Assembly (NCBI GenBank): GCA_050084515.1
Contig: CM114274.1
Location: 36,332,001 to 36,396,000 of the forward strand
Direction: 5' to 3'
Length of the DNA: 64,000 nucleotides
Origin: Blasia pusilla
Lineage: Eukaryota; Marchantiophyta; Marchantiopsida; Blasiales
In this document: piece by piece, positions 23,311 through 34,989 of the stretch
Position numbering within the stretch: position 1 is the first letter of the stretch
How the letters are laid out: the number at the start of each line of letters is the position of its first letter
Notes under the pieces: generated by a model
Databases searched by the model: none
Told to the model about the DNA's origin: nothing
The model's input: only the letters and a program-made list of their open reading frames with translations
Program-made: the position numbers and the translations under genes

Positions 23311-23365
23311 GATAATAGATTATCCCAAAAACCGCACGTCGAGGTTTTTGGGATAATATATTATC
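23311..23365. repeat. Strong hairpin: 23-bp arms, 9-nt loop
   Basis: Arms 23311-23333 and 23343-23365 are reverse complements with 22 of 23 matches (core ATTATCCCAAAAACC), around the loop GCACGTCGA. It could be a snap-back element or a small-RNA precursor. Confidence 0.8.
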
Positions 23366-24401
23366 ATGTTGGGATTGTGTTATCTAGATATTTTAAGTTA
23401 TCATTCAAATATAGGATCCTAATGGTATGTTTACAAGAACATGAGTTTGTACCTTTAGAACAAATGAGTTAATGGTCCTTGTCTTCTAGAGGGGAATGAA
23501 AATATTTTCACAAATAGGTACTTCTCTATTGTTGTTCAAGTTTACGTTCAGGAAATATATGAATATGGTGCTTATACGCTTCTTGAACTGTATGAGCACT
23601 AAGTTCCTTGACTTTGCCTCTTCACCACTACGATGTACTAAGCACCAAGTTCTTTCAGTATGTGTCCTCAACACTACATTTTGGTAGAAGTTAGAGCATT
23701 CGCGTTGTTCGCACTAAAAGTGAACCAGTACTTTGGTGGGCGGATAGTCTTGTCCATTGTCCTAGTGGACTTGACCGTGGGCGTATACCCCACCCAACTT
23801 GCTATCCCTATCGTTAAATTCCCATTATCACAACTCGGCAATTCACCACGATGGCGGATGTTCAATTTGCAAAAGCTGAAGCTGCTCCAATATTACCTTC
23901 ATATGAATGAGTGTTGAGAGAGCATGGTGCAAAGATTTATGATTCAGAGAGATTGCACATAGAATTGTGTAGATTAACAAGATAGCAAGAATATGGAGGA
24001 TTGGTTGGGAAGCTCCCAATTCAAGATGGAGCAATGAAGATCAAGAGCAAGTCCTTAGGGAGCAAATTAAAGGTCCCTTGTCTTTGATGGACTACCTCAC
24101 AAGAAATAGAGTGGGAAAGAAGCAGGATAGTCAAGGCTAGGCAAGAGCAAGCATATTGACAGAGATAGAGAGCAAGGCCATGAGCGAATCTAGAAAAGCT
24201 ATTTTAGGCATGACCCTACATTTGGTGAGAGAATGTTTAGGAGGAAGTTCAGAATGAGGAAGCCATTGTTTTGGAGAGTTCACAATGCAGTATGTGCAAC
24301 TAAAAATTATTTACGCAAAAACGAGATGATGCAGGAGTTTGGGGTTTGTCTTTCATGCACGATATGCACAACTATTCTTTGTAAGTTGGCATTGGGAGTT
24401 C
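23366..24401. other. Intergenic DNA without recognised genes
   Basis: Short frames only (85 codons or fewer), no domains recognised. It forms the left flank of gypsy element A. Confidence 0.4.
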
Positions 24402-24844
24402 GAGGATGACCTGTTGAGGCCCCGAGAAACTTGAGAGAGCAGGTTTCCCTTTTGTTTTGGCTCATTTGGAGCCATATTGAGGAACTTACTATTTTAGGTA
24501 AGTACTATTTTGAGTATATGATCGACTTTCTATTTTTGGTAAGTGGCCCTTGATACATCAGGTCAAGACCCAAGGAGGTGACTTGGGAGAATAGGTTACC
24601 ATGGAGAGAGCTTAGGAGAGGGGAGGGGTATATATATCCCAAGGAGAGAGAGCTTGAGAGCTTATTCTCTCTTTGTTGAACCTCTTGGCATGAGGCGGCG
24701 GAGCTATGATCCCTTGCCTCGTGAGTGTAACCCAAGCCTCTCATTAGGAGAGTGGGTTTGGTTTGACATGAGAGAGAGTGCACACCTTTGAGAGCTATGG
24801 TGTGAGATGGTGTAGAGAGAGATTTGATCTTACTTTACAAAAAG

Positions 24845-25330
24845 AGAATTGAGAGAATGCGAGAGTGAGAGAGCTTCATGGGGGAGCTCGCTGGTCACTC
24901 TCTGTTTTTGCAGGTTGGGACCGTGTTCCCCATTCAGCGACTCGTGGGAGTGCTCACTGGAGCAAGGGCTACTTTGATTGTTCTTTCCATTTGCCGATTT
25001 TTCGTGTGGAAGAGTGGCGCACGGAAGCGCTGCCCAATTTCTCGTAGGGATTGAGTATGGGGGCGGATTGCCCCATGCCGGTGCTCTCGAGAGCACCATG
25101 TAGCTTGCTGATTTGTATTTTTACAGGTCTTACATTTTTGTTGGGAGAAATCAGCGCGGAAGCGCTGCCAAATTTTGTGTATGAGAAAGAGACATTGTGC
25201 TTTACGACAATCCCCGTCAGTTTTTACTGGAATGTCCGATTCTAAATATTTTTTGACTTTGTCGTAGATCGTAAAGTTGTGCACGCTATGCAACAAACAA
25301 TGTGCAATTTAGAGTTTTGAGAAAAATGTT
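24845..25330 (+). repeat. Segment shared with the palindrome upstream of gypsy B
   Basis: Shares CGCACGGAAGCGCTGCCCAA, GCTCTCGAGAGCA and ATCAGCGCGGAAG with 52133-52620 in the same order and orientation, and with 51701-52114 in reverse. Because it lies just upstream of both methyltransferase-carrying gypsy copies, it may be part of their LTR or leader. It may also be a separate repeat. Confidence 0.6.
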
Positions 25331-25433
25331 ATGGTCAATCTTGCAAAACTGCCATTGCGAGGCGATTTTTAGGGTTAAATTGTGCAAACCCTAAACCAGC
25401 CGCCACACCGGCGGCGATCGTCGCCGTCATAGT

Positions 25434-25560
25434 CACCGTCAACCATTAATGGTCAACCATCACCGTCAACCATTAATGGTCAACCGTCACCGTCACCATT
25501 CGACCATCAGCATCAACGGTCAAGCGTCACCGTCAATGGTCCACCGTCCGTTTTCCACAA
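25434..25560. repeat. 27-bp tandem repeat with palindromic ACCATTAATGGT cores
   Basis: Units 25434-25460 and 25461-25487 differ at one base; further degenerate CACCGTCA units follow to about 25560. Each full unit contains GTCAACC and GGTCAAC, that is, TTGAC words of the W-box type on the minus strand. It lies in the leader of gypsy A. Confidence 0.75.
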
Positions 25561-26593
25561 TTTGGTTGCCGTTGCCGTTGCCGCCGTTACGGAGTGGAGG
25601 GTCTTGCACGACATTCATTGATTCTCTTATTTGCGTCGCCACCACGTACTTTGTTTTGACCGCCACCATCATCGCATTTTCGTCATCAACCAGTGATGGC
25701 AGATGACCTGCGGTTATGGTGTTTGAGTTTTGATTTCATACTGCTACGTTGTGATTGGTAGCCGCTCGACGACGATCGAGTACCGTGCCGTGACGCCCGT
25801 AGCCGCAATACGCCGCTGATTGCCGCGCCGTCGCTTGTGGCCGCACCGCACCGTCTCAATTGTGAAGCCGCTCCGGCATTGTGGAGCAGAGTGTGGGTTT
25901 ATTGTTGATTGAGGAGGGTATGCCGCCGACTGCCGCATCCCATCATCGAGGGCCATGCCGTTCGTAGTCGTTCTATGCCGCATGCAACGCCGCACCGTTC
26001 CGCTAGAATCGCACCGTCTATCGAGGAGTTTTGAGCATCGTCATTACGGAAGGAGTTTGACTTGCTGATTGGAGGAGTTGTCTCCACGACCGAGTTGGGG
26101 TCGAGATTTGCAGTTGCTGAGGAGCGACATCGACATGTGTTCAGGTTATCCATTCTGGTCCTTTATCCTGCACATGTGAGGGATTCTGGGATTTGGGTAT
26201 TTTATTTGGGGATACTAGGTATGTGGATGCTGAGAGCATCATTTATGTATGTGGTTTAGGGGACATAGACCTGTGTGGGATGTCCGGAGTTGAGTGTAGG
26301 TTATCGATGAGATGATAGCCTAGTCGATTAGTCCCACCACGCCGCTTATTGCCGCACGTTACATGTCTCGAGGAGGGAGAGTGTAGATCGAGTGCCACAT
26401 TTTTGGGATGAGTGATGGAGGGATTACTCGCAAGGCAAGAGTGATCAGGTGAGAAGGGCACGAGGGTCATCACCGCGTCCGTTCGGGACTTTGAGAGGCG
26501 AGGTGGTGAACCCGAGGGTAGCTCTAGAGGTTTTACGCGGAGTGGCGTGAGGTTCCGAGGGTCTTCACTTGAGGGACCACCTCGACCTCCTTT

Positions 26594-27740
26594 GTGTCAT
26601 CGTCAGACAAGGGGGAGGATGTAGAGGAGTTTGTGAGCACATCGCCACACATTGTGAGTGGTCCTACCAGTTGGGCGTACAAGATGGACGACCGGGGTAG
26701 AGGACCGCGTAGGTTTTTAGGTGCAGTAGGTACGATTGAGTTGCACGATTTCATAGCAAAGTTTAGGACTTGGTGTGACTCCCAACGGGCCAGGAACTCT
26801 AGAGAGTTCAACCCGTTTACAGCATGGAACGGTATGTTCCAACATTTAGAGGGGGCACCCATGGATGATTACCATGAGTTCTCCCACAAATATGCCCAGG
26901 AGATTGAGGCATGGGGACTCTACTACGACCCACACTATGTGTCATAGACGGAGCTGTTCCCAGATGAGGAGGAGGAGTCAGGAGAGGCTACTTCCTCTTC
27001 CACTAGTGATGTTTTAGGGGGGGTCACTCGCACTGGAGCAGTTGCACCGTCTAGTCAGATTCGTTCCAGGTTCAACCCCGTGGTTGAGTTCTTTGCTGAG
27101 TTGAGGGCGAGCTACCAAGGGGTACGGACGGAGAAGTTGCGGAGCATCCTCAACTTCTAGAGGCACCCGAGTGAGAGTTTACGTGAGGCTTACACTCGCT
27201 TGCGCTGGTTGATCAACGTCACTCAGGGGGTGACAGAGGCTCAGGCTATCCAGTCATGGTACACGATGTTGGACCAGACCCTACGGCCACGGGTGCGGGA
27301 GGGGGTGCTTCTTATGAACACCTCCTCTACTTTTAGTGATGTTTTTAGGACCGCCGAGAACATTGAGCGCAACATGGCGGAGGAGAGCATAGCCACCGTG
27401 GGTTCTGGGCGAGAGCAATCGCGATTGGCTACACCACTTGTGCAGCAACGTGGACTCCGAGATAGGTCAACTGTGGCACCATGAGCTCAGGGAGGATACC
27501 ATGAGCCCGTGGCACAGAGACCTGCGCCTTCATATGCGGCTCAATAGCAACCGCCTAGTATTACTTGTTGGTCATGTGGTGGAGCCCATCATCAGCACCA
27601 TTGCGCTCGTCAGGGTCATGGACGTTTGCCTCATCCTTGAGGAGGAGATAGTGCTCCACCAGGAGGTTATCAATGTGACTGTTGTCAGAGGTATGGTCAT
27701 ACACGCGCTAGGTGTTTCAATTTACATCCTGAGTTACGTC
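26594..27740 (+). pseudogene. Gag region of gypsy A with zinc knuckle
   Basis: The first frame (26594-26947) encodes ..FLGAVGTIELHDFIAKFRTW.. and an ..AWNGMFQHLEGAPMDDYHEF.. block. A second (27200-27484) has ..LINVTQGVTEAQAIQSWY.., typical of plant gypsy gag. Near 27672-27720 the sequence encodes CDCCQRYGHTRARC, a correct CX2CX4HX4C zinc knuckle, and near 27560-27600 a second, poorer one (CWSCGGAHHQHHC). Stops at 26945-26947 and near 27158 and 27481 and frame changes break the reading frame. The function would be packaging of element RNA. Confidence 0.7.
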
Positions 27741-27970
27741 TAGACCGAGGGCCAGAGAGGGCAGCAGAGCAAGTAGCCGGTCCAGGTTGGCCTAGAGATT
27801 GTGCAGCAAGTGGTCCCGTTGGCGGACGAGGAGCTCGAGTTGCCCGACAGGGTGGTGGAGCTGCCCGTGGAGGAGGTAGAGTACTACCACCTAGACGCGC
27901 CGAGGGAGACGCCGGACGTGAGGCTGGGATGGCTGCTCAGACATAGCAGCTACATGAGCTGATTGCCGCT

Positions 27971-29238
27971 ATGGCATTGAGGTTACCGGATGTCGGATCC
28001 GTGGCATCGACATCATATGGAGCAGCCAGAGATCTAGAGGATCCTGGTTGGATGTGCAGGGTTGCTCAGATGGAGCCCGCCGCAGTTGTGACGCGTGGAG
28101 CAGCCGTAGAGTTGGATCCACAACGAGGGGAAGCTAGGAAACACACTAGGCTTCCTCAGTCTTTCACGTTGTCTGAGGCGATGAGGACCCCATCGATGGG
28201 TCCTGATCAGAGTTCTTGGAGTGCTGGTGATGTTGTTGGTGTGCAGGCACTCAGGGCAATGAGAGAACCAAGTACGACGACTCCTATTGTTGATGCTCAT
28301 GAGGGGCATGTGTCGAGCACGTTGTTGGGGGCGGCCACCATTGTGTACCGCACTCCTTTATTTTCTGCTTCCGATGTTATGACGTTGGGGGTTACGCCCG
28401 CCGAGGCTTTTCGGCTGGCCGCTTCACTATGTGAGCGTAGAGTTGGAGTTCCTGCATCACGTTCAGAGGTGATTGCAGAGGAGGTGATGGATCTGCCCTT
28501 GGAGCGGATGCTCGGGCCGTCCACGTCAGATGCATGGCAGGCTGCGGCTGCTAGGATGGCGGAGATGCCCGCTAGACCCGCGATAGGGCGTGCCATGGCT
28601 TCTCCTGGTGTTGTGTTTCTGGATAACCGAGGAAAGGTCTTCCAGTTGGTGAGTCCCGGAGGTAGAGCTTTTAGTCCGCAGCGCGTCTTGTTGGATTCAG
28701 GAGCGCAACCCCTCATGTTGGGGAAAGCGTGATTCAGAGGATTGGGCTTGACGAGAGCCGATGTGGAGCCTTGTCCATTCCGGATACAGACATCCTTGGG
28801 TGGAACAAGTACCACACACTATATCACCCGAAAGGAGGTCGTGCTGAGCATTCATCCGGGACATCCTACAGATGAGTCTGGGTGCGAGCCAAGGCGATAG
28901 TGACTAATGTAGAGTCCTACGACGTCTTGGTTGGTGGAGCAGTGTTATACTCGATGGGGTTTGCCTTGGATTATTGGGATAAGTCAACGTCCTACAGACC
29001 AGGATGGCAGTCAAGTGATGGGCGCCTTAGCTCATTACTCGTTCGATTCACAGGTTCTGTGATTGAGCAACGGCCAAGAGAGACGGCGACCTTAGCAGCA
29101 TTTAGCAGTGCCATCACTTGGCTTAGTGATTTGATTGAGGGACATGTTTATGTAGAGGATACTCTCGTTCCTAACATTTCTATGGAGAGGAGTGTTATGG
29201 TAGCAGTATCATTCCGTGGAGGAGAGGTATCGTTGTAG
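27971..29238 (+). pseudogene. Linker and aspartic protease region of gypsy A
   Basis: The longest frame (27971-28732, 253 codons) is a low-complexity gag-pol linker ending in RVLLDSGAQPLMLGKA. The DSGA (28694-28705) is the aspartic protease active-site motif. After a stop the protease continues at 28882-29030 with ..ESYDVLVGGAVLYSMGFALD.., the usual C-terminal part of this retropepsin type, and ..SYRPGWQSSDGR. The frame then runs into the spacer before the methyltransferase. The stop at 28730-28732 inactivates it. Confidence 0.7.
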
Positions 29239-29277
29239 GGCTCGACTGAGAAGCTTCGACGATTAGCAGATGAGCAC

Positions 29278-29565
29278 GTGCAAACCGCGTGGAGCGAGGC
29301 GTTTGCACCGAAGCGTGACGGGTCTGAGGAACTCGAGGTAGCAGGGAGTGCTACGATGACACCCTTGGATACCTTACCCATTGTGTGGTGTATCCCGGAG
29401 GAGGGTATTCGAGTGTTAGATCTCTTTGGAGGGATTAGCACCAGGTTAGCTTTTGTTTTGCAGGCAAGAGTGCGAGTACAACAGTACCTGTATGTGGAGA
29501 GTGATGATGTTGCGAGGTGCGTCTCACTACGACATATGGCGCAGTTACGCCTATGTTTGGAGTAG
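29278..29565 (+). pseudogene. N-terminal part of a C5-cytosine methyltransferase domain in gypsy A
   Basis: The frame ends ..IRVLDLFGGIST.. (DLFGGIST at 29419-29442), a match to motif I (SAM binding, DLFxGxG) of C5-cytosine DNA methyltransferases. It is followed by ..YLYVESDD.., at the place of motif II, where an acidic residue binds the SAM ribose. The similarity stops at about 29560, where LTR sequence begins, so the catalytic motif IV is absent. The missing part is the piece preserved in gypsy B at 52943-53812. Position after the protease matches a protease-methyltransferase-reverse transcriptase order. A Rossmann-type SAM enzyme other than a C5 methyltransferase is the alternative, but gypsy B argues against it. 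Confidence 0.7.
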
Positions 29566-30147
29566 TGGAGGATAGGCCTATGAGGTCAAGGATGACCTGC
29601 TGAGGCCCCGAGAAACCTGAGAGAGCAGGTTTCCCCTTCGTTTTGGTTCATTTGGAGCCATATTGAGGAACTTACTATTTTAGGTAAGTACCATTTTGAG
29701 TATATGATCGACTTTATATTTTTGGTAAGTGGCCTTTGACCTCCTACATCAGGTCAAGAGCCAAGGAGGTGACTTGGGAGAATAGGTTACCATGGAGAGA
29801 GCTTGGGAGAGGGGAGAGGTATATATCCGAAGGAGATAGAGAGCTTGAGAGCTTATTCTCTCTTTGTTGAACCTCTTGGCATGAGGCGGCGGAGCTATGG
29901 TCCCTTGCCTTGTGAGTATAACCCAAGCCTCTCATCAGGAGAATGGGTTTGGTTTGACATGAGAGAGAGTGCACACCTTTGAGAGCTATGGTGTGAGATG
30001 GTGTAGAGAGAGATTTGATCTTACTTTATTGGAGATATTTTGGTAATTTTTGTCTCGTTGTTTGGATGCCATGAGTTAGCATGGGATCGTGTGTATTTGT
30101 GTGTGTGTTCGGTGACAACGATGTATGTTGTGTAGCGATGTGTACGC
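29561..30147 (+). repeat. Family-A LTR at the right end of gypsy A
   Basis: Matches 11030-11673 from GAGTAGTGGAG onward, including the TATA-like GGTATATATCC and the terminal GTGTAGCGATGTGTACGCG. Its last bases are lost where a reverse-oriented family-B LTR begins. Confidence 0.75.
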
Positions 30148-30149
30148 GT

Positions 30150-31005
30150 ACGAAAAATCTCATCAAACTCAACCTTCCTAGTTTCTCGCTTTACAACACA
30201 TGCAATTCTCTCAAGACTTGGGACAAAAATTTGGTCATTTCATGAACCTGAAACGACATTTGCAAGCACAATGGACCAACTTTCAATTAAACCTCAAATA
30301 AGTTCCTAACCAAGAAAAATGAGTCGTGGTTGGAATCCAAGTGTGACTTTCAAAATCCACTCCCTTGGATCAGGTTAATCTTTGAGTTCCGAGTCCCAAC
30401 ACCAAACTCGCATTCCATTCCGTGCCCTTGAGCCGCCCTATGGCGCCCCAAGGTGGGATCAGGGTCCCAAGAATTCTTGGAGACACTCTCCTTTACTAGT
30501 GCTTATGGGAATCTCCGCCTTCCCTTAACATTGTGGAAAAGAGAGTTTGACCGCTCTTTTTGGCCCTCAACCCAACCCCCCTTTACAAATGTTTTTGGCT
30601 TATATCTTAGCCTTTGCTTATGCGTTTGCAAAGATCTTTGATGCGTTGGAATTAAATTTGCATAGGCTTTCCAAAGCCACCTTATTAGTCCCAAATTCAT
30701 ATTGGGATTAAACGTTATGGTCCAAAACACAATCAAAACCCCAAACACTGGTCACGTTCCAAATCTAGTTCTCACCTCTTTGGCAACCAACCTTCTTAGA
30801 CTAGACTCCCCTCAAATCTTGGTTCATGTTTGGTCCAAGTTTCCTAGTCACAACCATAAATTCATGAAACGCAAAAACTCTATTTGTGCATTTCGTCTCT
30901 TGTGACTCTTCCAAGAGTCCTTTCTAAAGCACAACCATCCTAGCATGAGCACGCTAAAGTTCCGATGTTCCGCTTGACGTTCGTTTGGTTATTAGGGTTG
31001 CAACA
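30150..31005 (-). mobile_element. Truncated family-B LTR, reverse orientation
   Basis: In reverse complement it begins TGTTGCAACCCTAATAACC at about 30996 and follows the 39815-40806 copy for about 850 bp. It ends by truncation next to the family-A LTR at 30147. Confidence 0.65.
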
Positions 31006-34000
31006 ACTATAGAGAGATATAGACATGTTGTCTATAATATAAAATTGCAACAACTATAGGAGTTAATATTCATTAGTTAGTCGCATGTTTTACCTTCCTT
31101 AATTCCCAATTTTGAACCAAAGCTCTTGCTCCACAATACTCTTCTCAACCTCACCAAGACTATTTTTATAAAGCTTTAAAATCTTGTCAAGTTGACCAAG
31201 AGAGTTCATGGTAAGGTTGCCAAGAACATCACTCCAATCAAGCATGCCAAAATAGAGACTACCCTATGAACTTCTAAAGTTGCAAGTATTCAAAGCACTT
31301 GTTGACTATTTTCAAGATTGAAAATTTTATATTTCATATGGAAGGGAATGAAATTAAGTTGAAATTGAAGGGCTAGTGACACTCAAGCCAACTTGAAATC
31401 AAAATAGGGTCGCCTATCCTTCCCTACTTTAAATGAACAATACCAAATTAAATCATATGCCCTATGTACACCTTTAAGGTGCTCATCTTGTTTGGTTGTG
31501 CTAAGAAAAAAAATCCACAACTCTCAACTTGCCAAGAAATAATGTATTTTCATGTCTTTATTGGTACGATTTGATTGGTATACATTTTTTGACCAAGATG
31601 TCGAACAATACATAGTCCTTTCTTGGTATTATTACCTAGCCATGACACTCCATAAGATGAGTCCCTAAAAGCACAAGTCTTGGAGAGTCTATTTGAACAA
31701 ATGAAAATAGAGACTATCCTTGCACAAATCCACATTGGGATTAAGAAATTGAAAGTATAACCTCAAACTGAATTTATTTCAATTCTAAATAAAATCACAA
31801 AAAATAAGAATCTATATTATTATAAGAGAGTGTACTTTCATTTTGTAAACTTCTCCCCTTTTGATACTTGGAACTTTTAGGATGTTGTTTGATGCACTCG
31901 AGGTTGCCGAGACCTGGCCCCACGATCCCAGATCACTAAGATCTAACGGATGGAAATATAGTTCGTTAATGGAATCCCAATCTAGATTTGCGCGGCTAGA
32001 AGGCAAAGTGCAAGCCTTTGCGACTTTGCCACCTTCCACTTCCAATTACATGGAACCAGGAAACAAATGAAAAATAGAGACATAAGGGGGGAGTAACAAA
32101 CGTGGAAGGGCAAAGAAGGCCCAAGAGAATTCAAAATTTTCAATTGGAAATCTTGCTGAGCCATTCCTTCTCCAATTCTTGGGCATACTTTCTTCTTCGA
32201 TTCTTGCCCCTACAAGTTATGAAGTGGAAACTCAATTCCAAGCTAGCGCTTCATGCTCTGCCCTTACAACAGACCAAAATTTGCTTGTACCAGAGTCTAC
32301 GTTCTTAATTTACTGAGGTTTCTCCATTTGTACTCCAAGAAATTGGATGCAAGATGATTTTGGGATCAATTCTTTGCGTACCAAACTTTAATTGCAAGCA
32401 TATAGTGGGAAGATTTGTTTGTAGTCTTCCTTCTACATTCACCGTAGCTCAAATGAAGTCCCTTCTCCTCAGGTAAGCTCTTTTATTCCTCCACATTGTT
32501 CTTTCTCTTTGGAGAAGTTGTTTTATTTATCCATGACGGTCACCAATGACCATGTGTAGTCTAGTTCTGAAGTCTCATTTTTTAGGAGGGAACTTTGTAA
32601 ACATTGTTTGTAGAAATGGATGTGTCTCAATATGACCAAACACTGAGATGATCATATAAGAATCCTTTTCCAACCTTAAAGTGGAGAAAGCTTCAAAGTT
32701 AAAAGGCACCAAAGTTCATCATAGACCGTCAATATCCCACAAGTTGTTTTACAACTATGGTTGGAAAGGGATATCTGGACAATTTTGGTAATGTGCAATT
32801 CATGATATCCCAATTTGTAGCCATTCACGTATGAGATAATACTTCTTCTTTCGGTCAATCTATTTGGAGAAGCTCTTGTAACACCACCCAATTGCTCATA
32901 TCTGGGAACACCAATTTTGGTATTTAGTAAAACAAGCCAGAAATTTTCCACATTGAGCACACTGTGGATTGGGCACATATGGCCCCAATACTATGCAATA
33001 CTAATATACCCTAAGCATTTCACATTCATGGAGGTTGCTCTCTATGCTTGTGAAATCTTTAAAGGCTTGTAGACATACAAGATGCTATTTTGCACATGGT
33101 CTTTGTGGTCTTGTCATGAAAGTAGCATGTGTTATTTTGACTAAGATATGAATTTCCTATTTGACATATGATTCCACGTCCATTGAAAATGCGTTGATGT
33201 GTGCACATGTTTGAATGTTGTGTTACTAGCAACAAATAGCTTGAGACACGGATGATTCTCGCTCTCTTTTTTTTAAGACGGTGGGGGAAGATACTCGAGT
33301 TGGATGCTTCCCTTTGAGAGCTATTTTGTGACAATGCTTTCATGGTTTGGTTAGAATAGAGTGGAGTTCATTTTGGACAATGAAGACAAAAATAATCAAG
33401 TGTTTTCATTGACTAGGTTTTGAAAAATAGTGGTCTGAAGCACAAGATGATATTGAGGTCTGTAATAACCGTCACTCTTAGGTTTTGATTTGTTTGCTGA
33501 TGAAATGTTGGTAATGCTCATATCACCACACTAAATGATAGAGCTAATGATGAAGATTGGGATGATTGACACATATAGGATTTGTGGTTGAGTCAAGATT
33601 CAAAAGCTTTTTTCAGGCGATGAACTCGAGAAACATGCTAAGTCGGATTTTTTTGTCATATTAGAGACTCTCAATATCAAGTCAGATAATCCAATTTTTC
33701 TATCATATTGGAGACTTAGGGTTGGATGTTATGATCCTACAAGTAGTAGTGGCTAGATTTTCTCAACAATAGTGATCGATGCGCACTAATTTCTGCATGA
33801 GCACAATACTCACCATATGCACTCCCATAATACTCTGAAATCAAGACTCCACAACAAACAGAAAGAAAAAACAGAGCATCCCAATGAAGGAAATGAGTTA
33901 GCAACTCACCACATAAACCATATTGAGGTCTAGAGAGGCACTTGAATATCCCACTTCCATGATATCCTAAAACAGGTTTCCTTCAGAGTATGAGGATCAT

Positions 34001-34249
34001 AATACAAGGACCTCAACTTTGGAATATGGGAAGCAAATAAAGGTAATAATGAGAAATTGAATAAGATTCTCATGATGACTACGATGGCAATGTAGGTGCT
34101 ATAATTGGAAGTTCATGACTTGAGAGTGGTGTCACATGCGAGTAGCCGATAGGCTGAGATCTGTCGTGGATAGGGCGTAGGATCCAGCGGACTGTCTTGA
34201 GTGTAACTTTGTCCCACGATGTTGGATGAGGTTGAGGATAGGTCTGTTG
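31006..34249. other. AT-rich repeat-derived DNA, no gene recognised
   Basis: Only short frames on both strands. A Helitron-like 5' end lies at 31811. The frames at 31812-32308 and 32676-33343 show no domain. There is no clear RNA gene. Confidence 0.4.
31811..31860 (+). mobile_element. Helitron-type 5' end
   Basis: TCTATATTATTATAAGAGAG begins after an A, as in the copies at 41337, 41485 and 37301 (reverse). The matching 3' end was not located. Confidence 0.45.
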
Positions 34250-34773
34250 TGTCAGGAACGTCATTTATGACAATTTTCTTGATGAGATCTTTCACAACCG
34301 GATGACTTGTTGACCAGGTCACCTGTTCTGGTCACTTGTTGATCAGGTCACTTGACTTGGTAACCTCTGCATGCAGGTTATCAAGAGGATAGCTATTTTT
34401 AGTGGAAGAGCCGTTTGGCTCTTCCTAACCCTATATAAGGGAGGAAGATGGCTTTCCCAAGCCATCTTTCTCATGTTGGGCCGTTGGAGCACCTCTCTTG
34501 TATGTGTGTGAGCTAGGACTAAGGTGCTAGTGTTCGGATTCCTTGATAGAGCAAGATGGACGAGGCTTGATATGCCGATGTAGATTGAGGAGTGGATTTT
34601 TAGGTTGGGTGCGTCATTTTTACTACTCTTTATTTTTGTTGTGTGATCTCCATGTATATGTATAAGTTAATTTCTGTTCATGTGTGGATCTACCCGTGTA
34701 TGGGAAAGATCGATGTTGTGTGGTGTAGATGTGACCCGCGATGTATGTTGTGTAGCAATATGTATGCCCACGA
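34250..34773 (+). mobile_element. Candidate solo LTR with TATA box between two stem-loops
   Basis: Runs from TGTCAGGAACG to CCCACGACA (TG..CA ends). The last 45 or so bp match the end of family-A LTRs (GATGTATGTTGTGTAGCAAT), the rest does not. It contains a strong TATA box, CCCTATATAAGGG (34429-34441). It is preceded by a perfect 9-bp hairpin (34404-34412 with 34417-34425) and followed by a perfect 10-bp hairpin (34445-34454 with 34459-34468). No flanking duplication was seen, so the left end is uncertain. Confidence 0.45.
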
Positions 34774-34989
34774 CAGTAGAGCTATAAGATTCAATCCCTC
34801 AACTTTTGTTTCTTCGAGGCTCTGTACACTTTCCAATGAAGCTATGACCTGCAACCTTGATCTTCATCCTTGGTCTCATATACATGCTAGCTCTAACCTG
34901 CAACCTTTATTTTGATCCTTAATTGATCTCGCACACCTAATGACTTTGAGTATGGATATGGTGAGCTTTCTCAAGTTTAGCAAGAAAAC

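Larger units (their letters stand above)
24402..30147 (+). mobile_element. Ty3/gypsy element A, internally deleted, with methyltransferase start
   Basis: Two family-A LTR copies in the same orientation (24402-24833, truncated, and 29561-30147) enclose gag-like, protease-like and methyltransferase-like frames in that order. Between the left LTR and gag lies a segment (24845-25330) that also precedes gypsy B, then GC-rich leader DNA. The right LTR copy lacks its first 50 or so bp and is joined directly to the methyltransferase frame at about 29560. The rest of the methyltransferase, reverse transcriptase, RNase H and integrase have therefore been deleted. The coding parts contain several stops. 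Confidence 0.7.

Noticed and set aside
25434-25560. Possible CRISPR-like array
   Set aside because: Direct repeats are adjacent without unique spacers, and the DNA is eukaryotic; it is a simple tandem repeat.
28034-28815. Long minus-strand frames of 91 and 172 codons
   Set aside because: They are shadows of the plus-strand gag-protease linker of gypsy A, which has a better match to known retroelement motifs.
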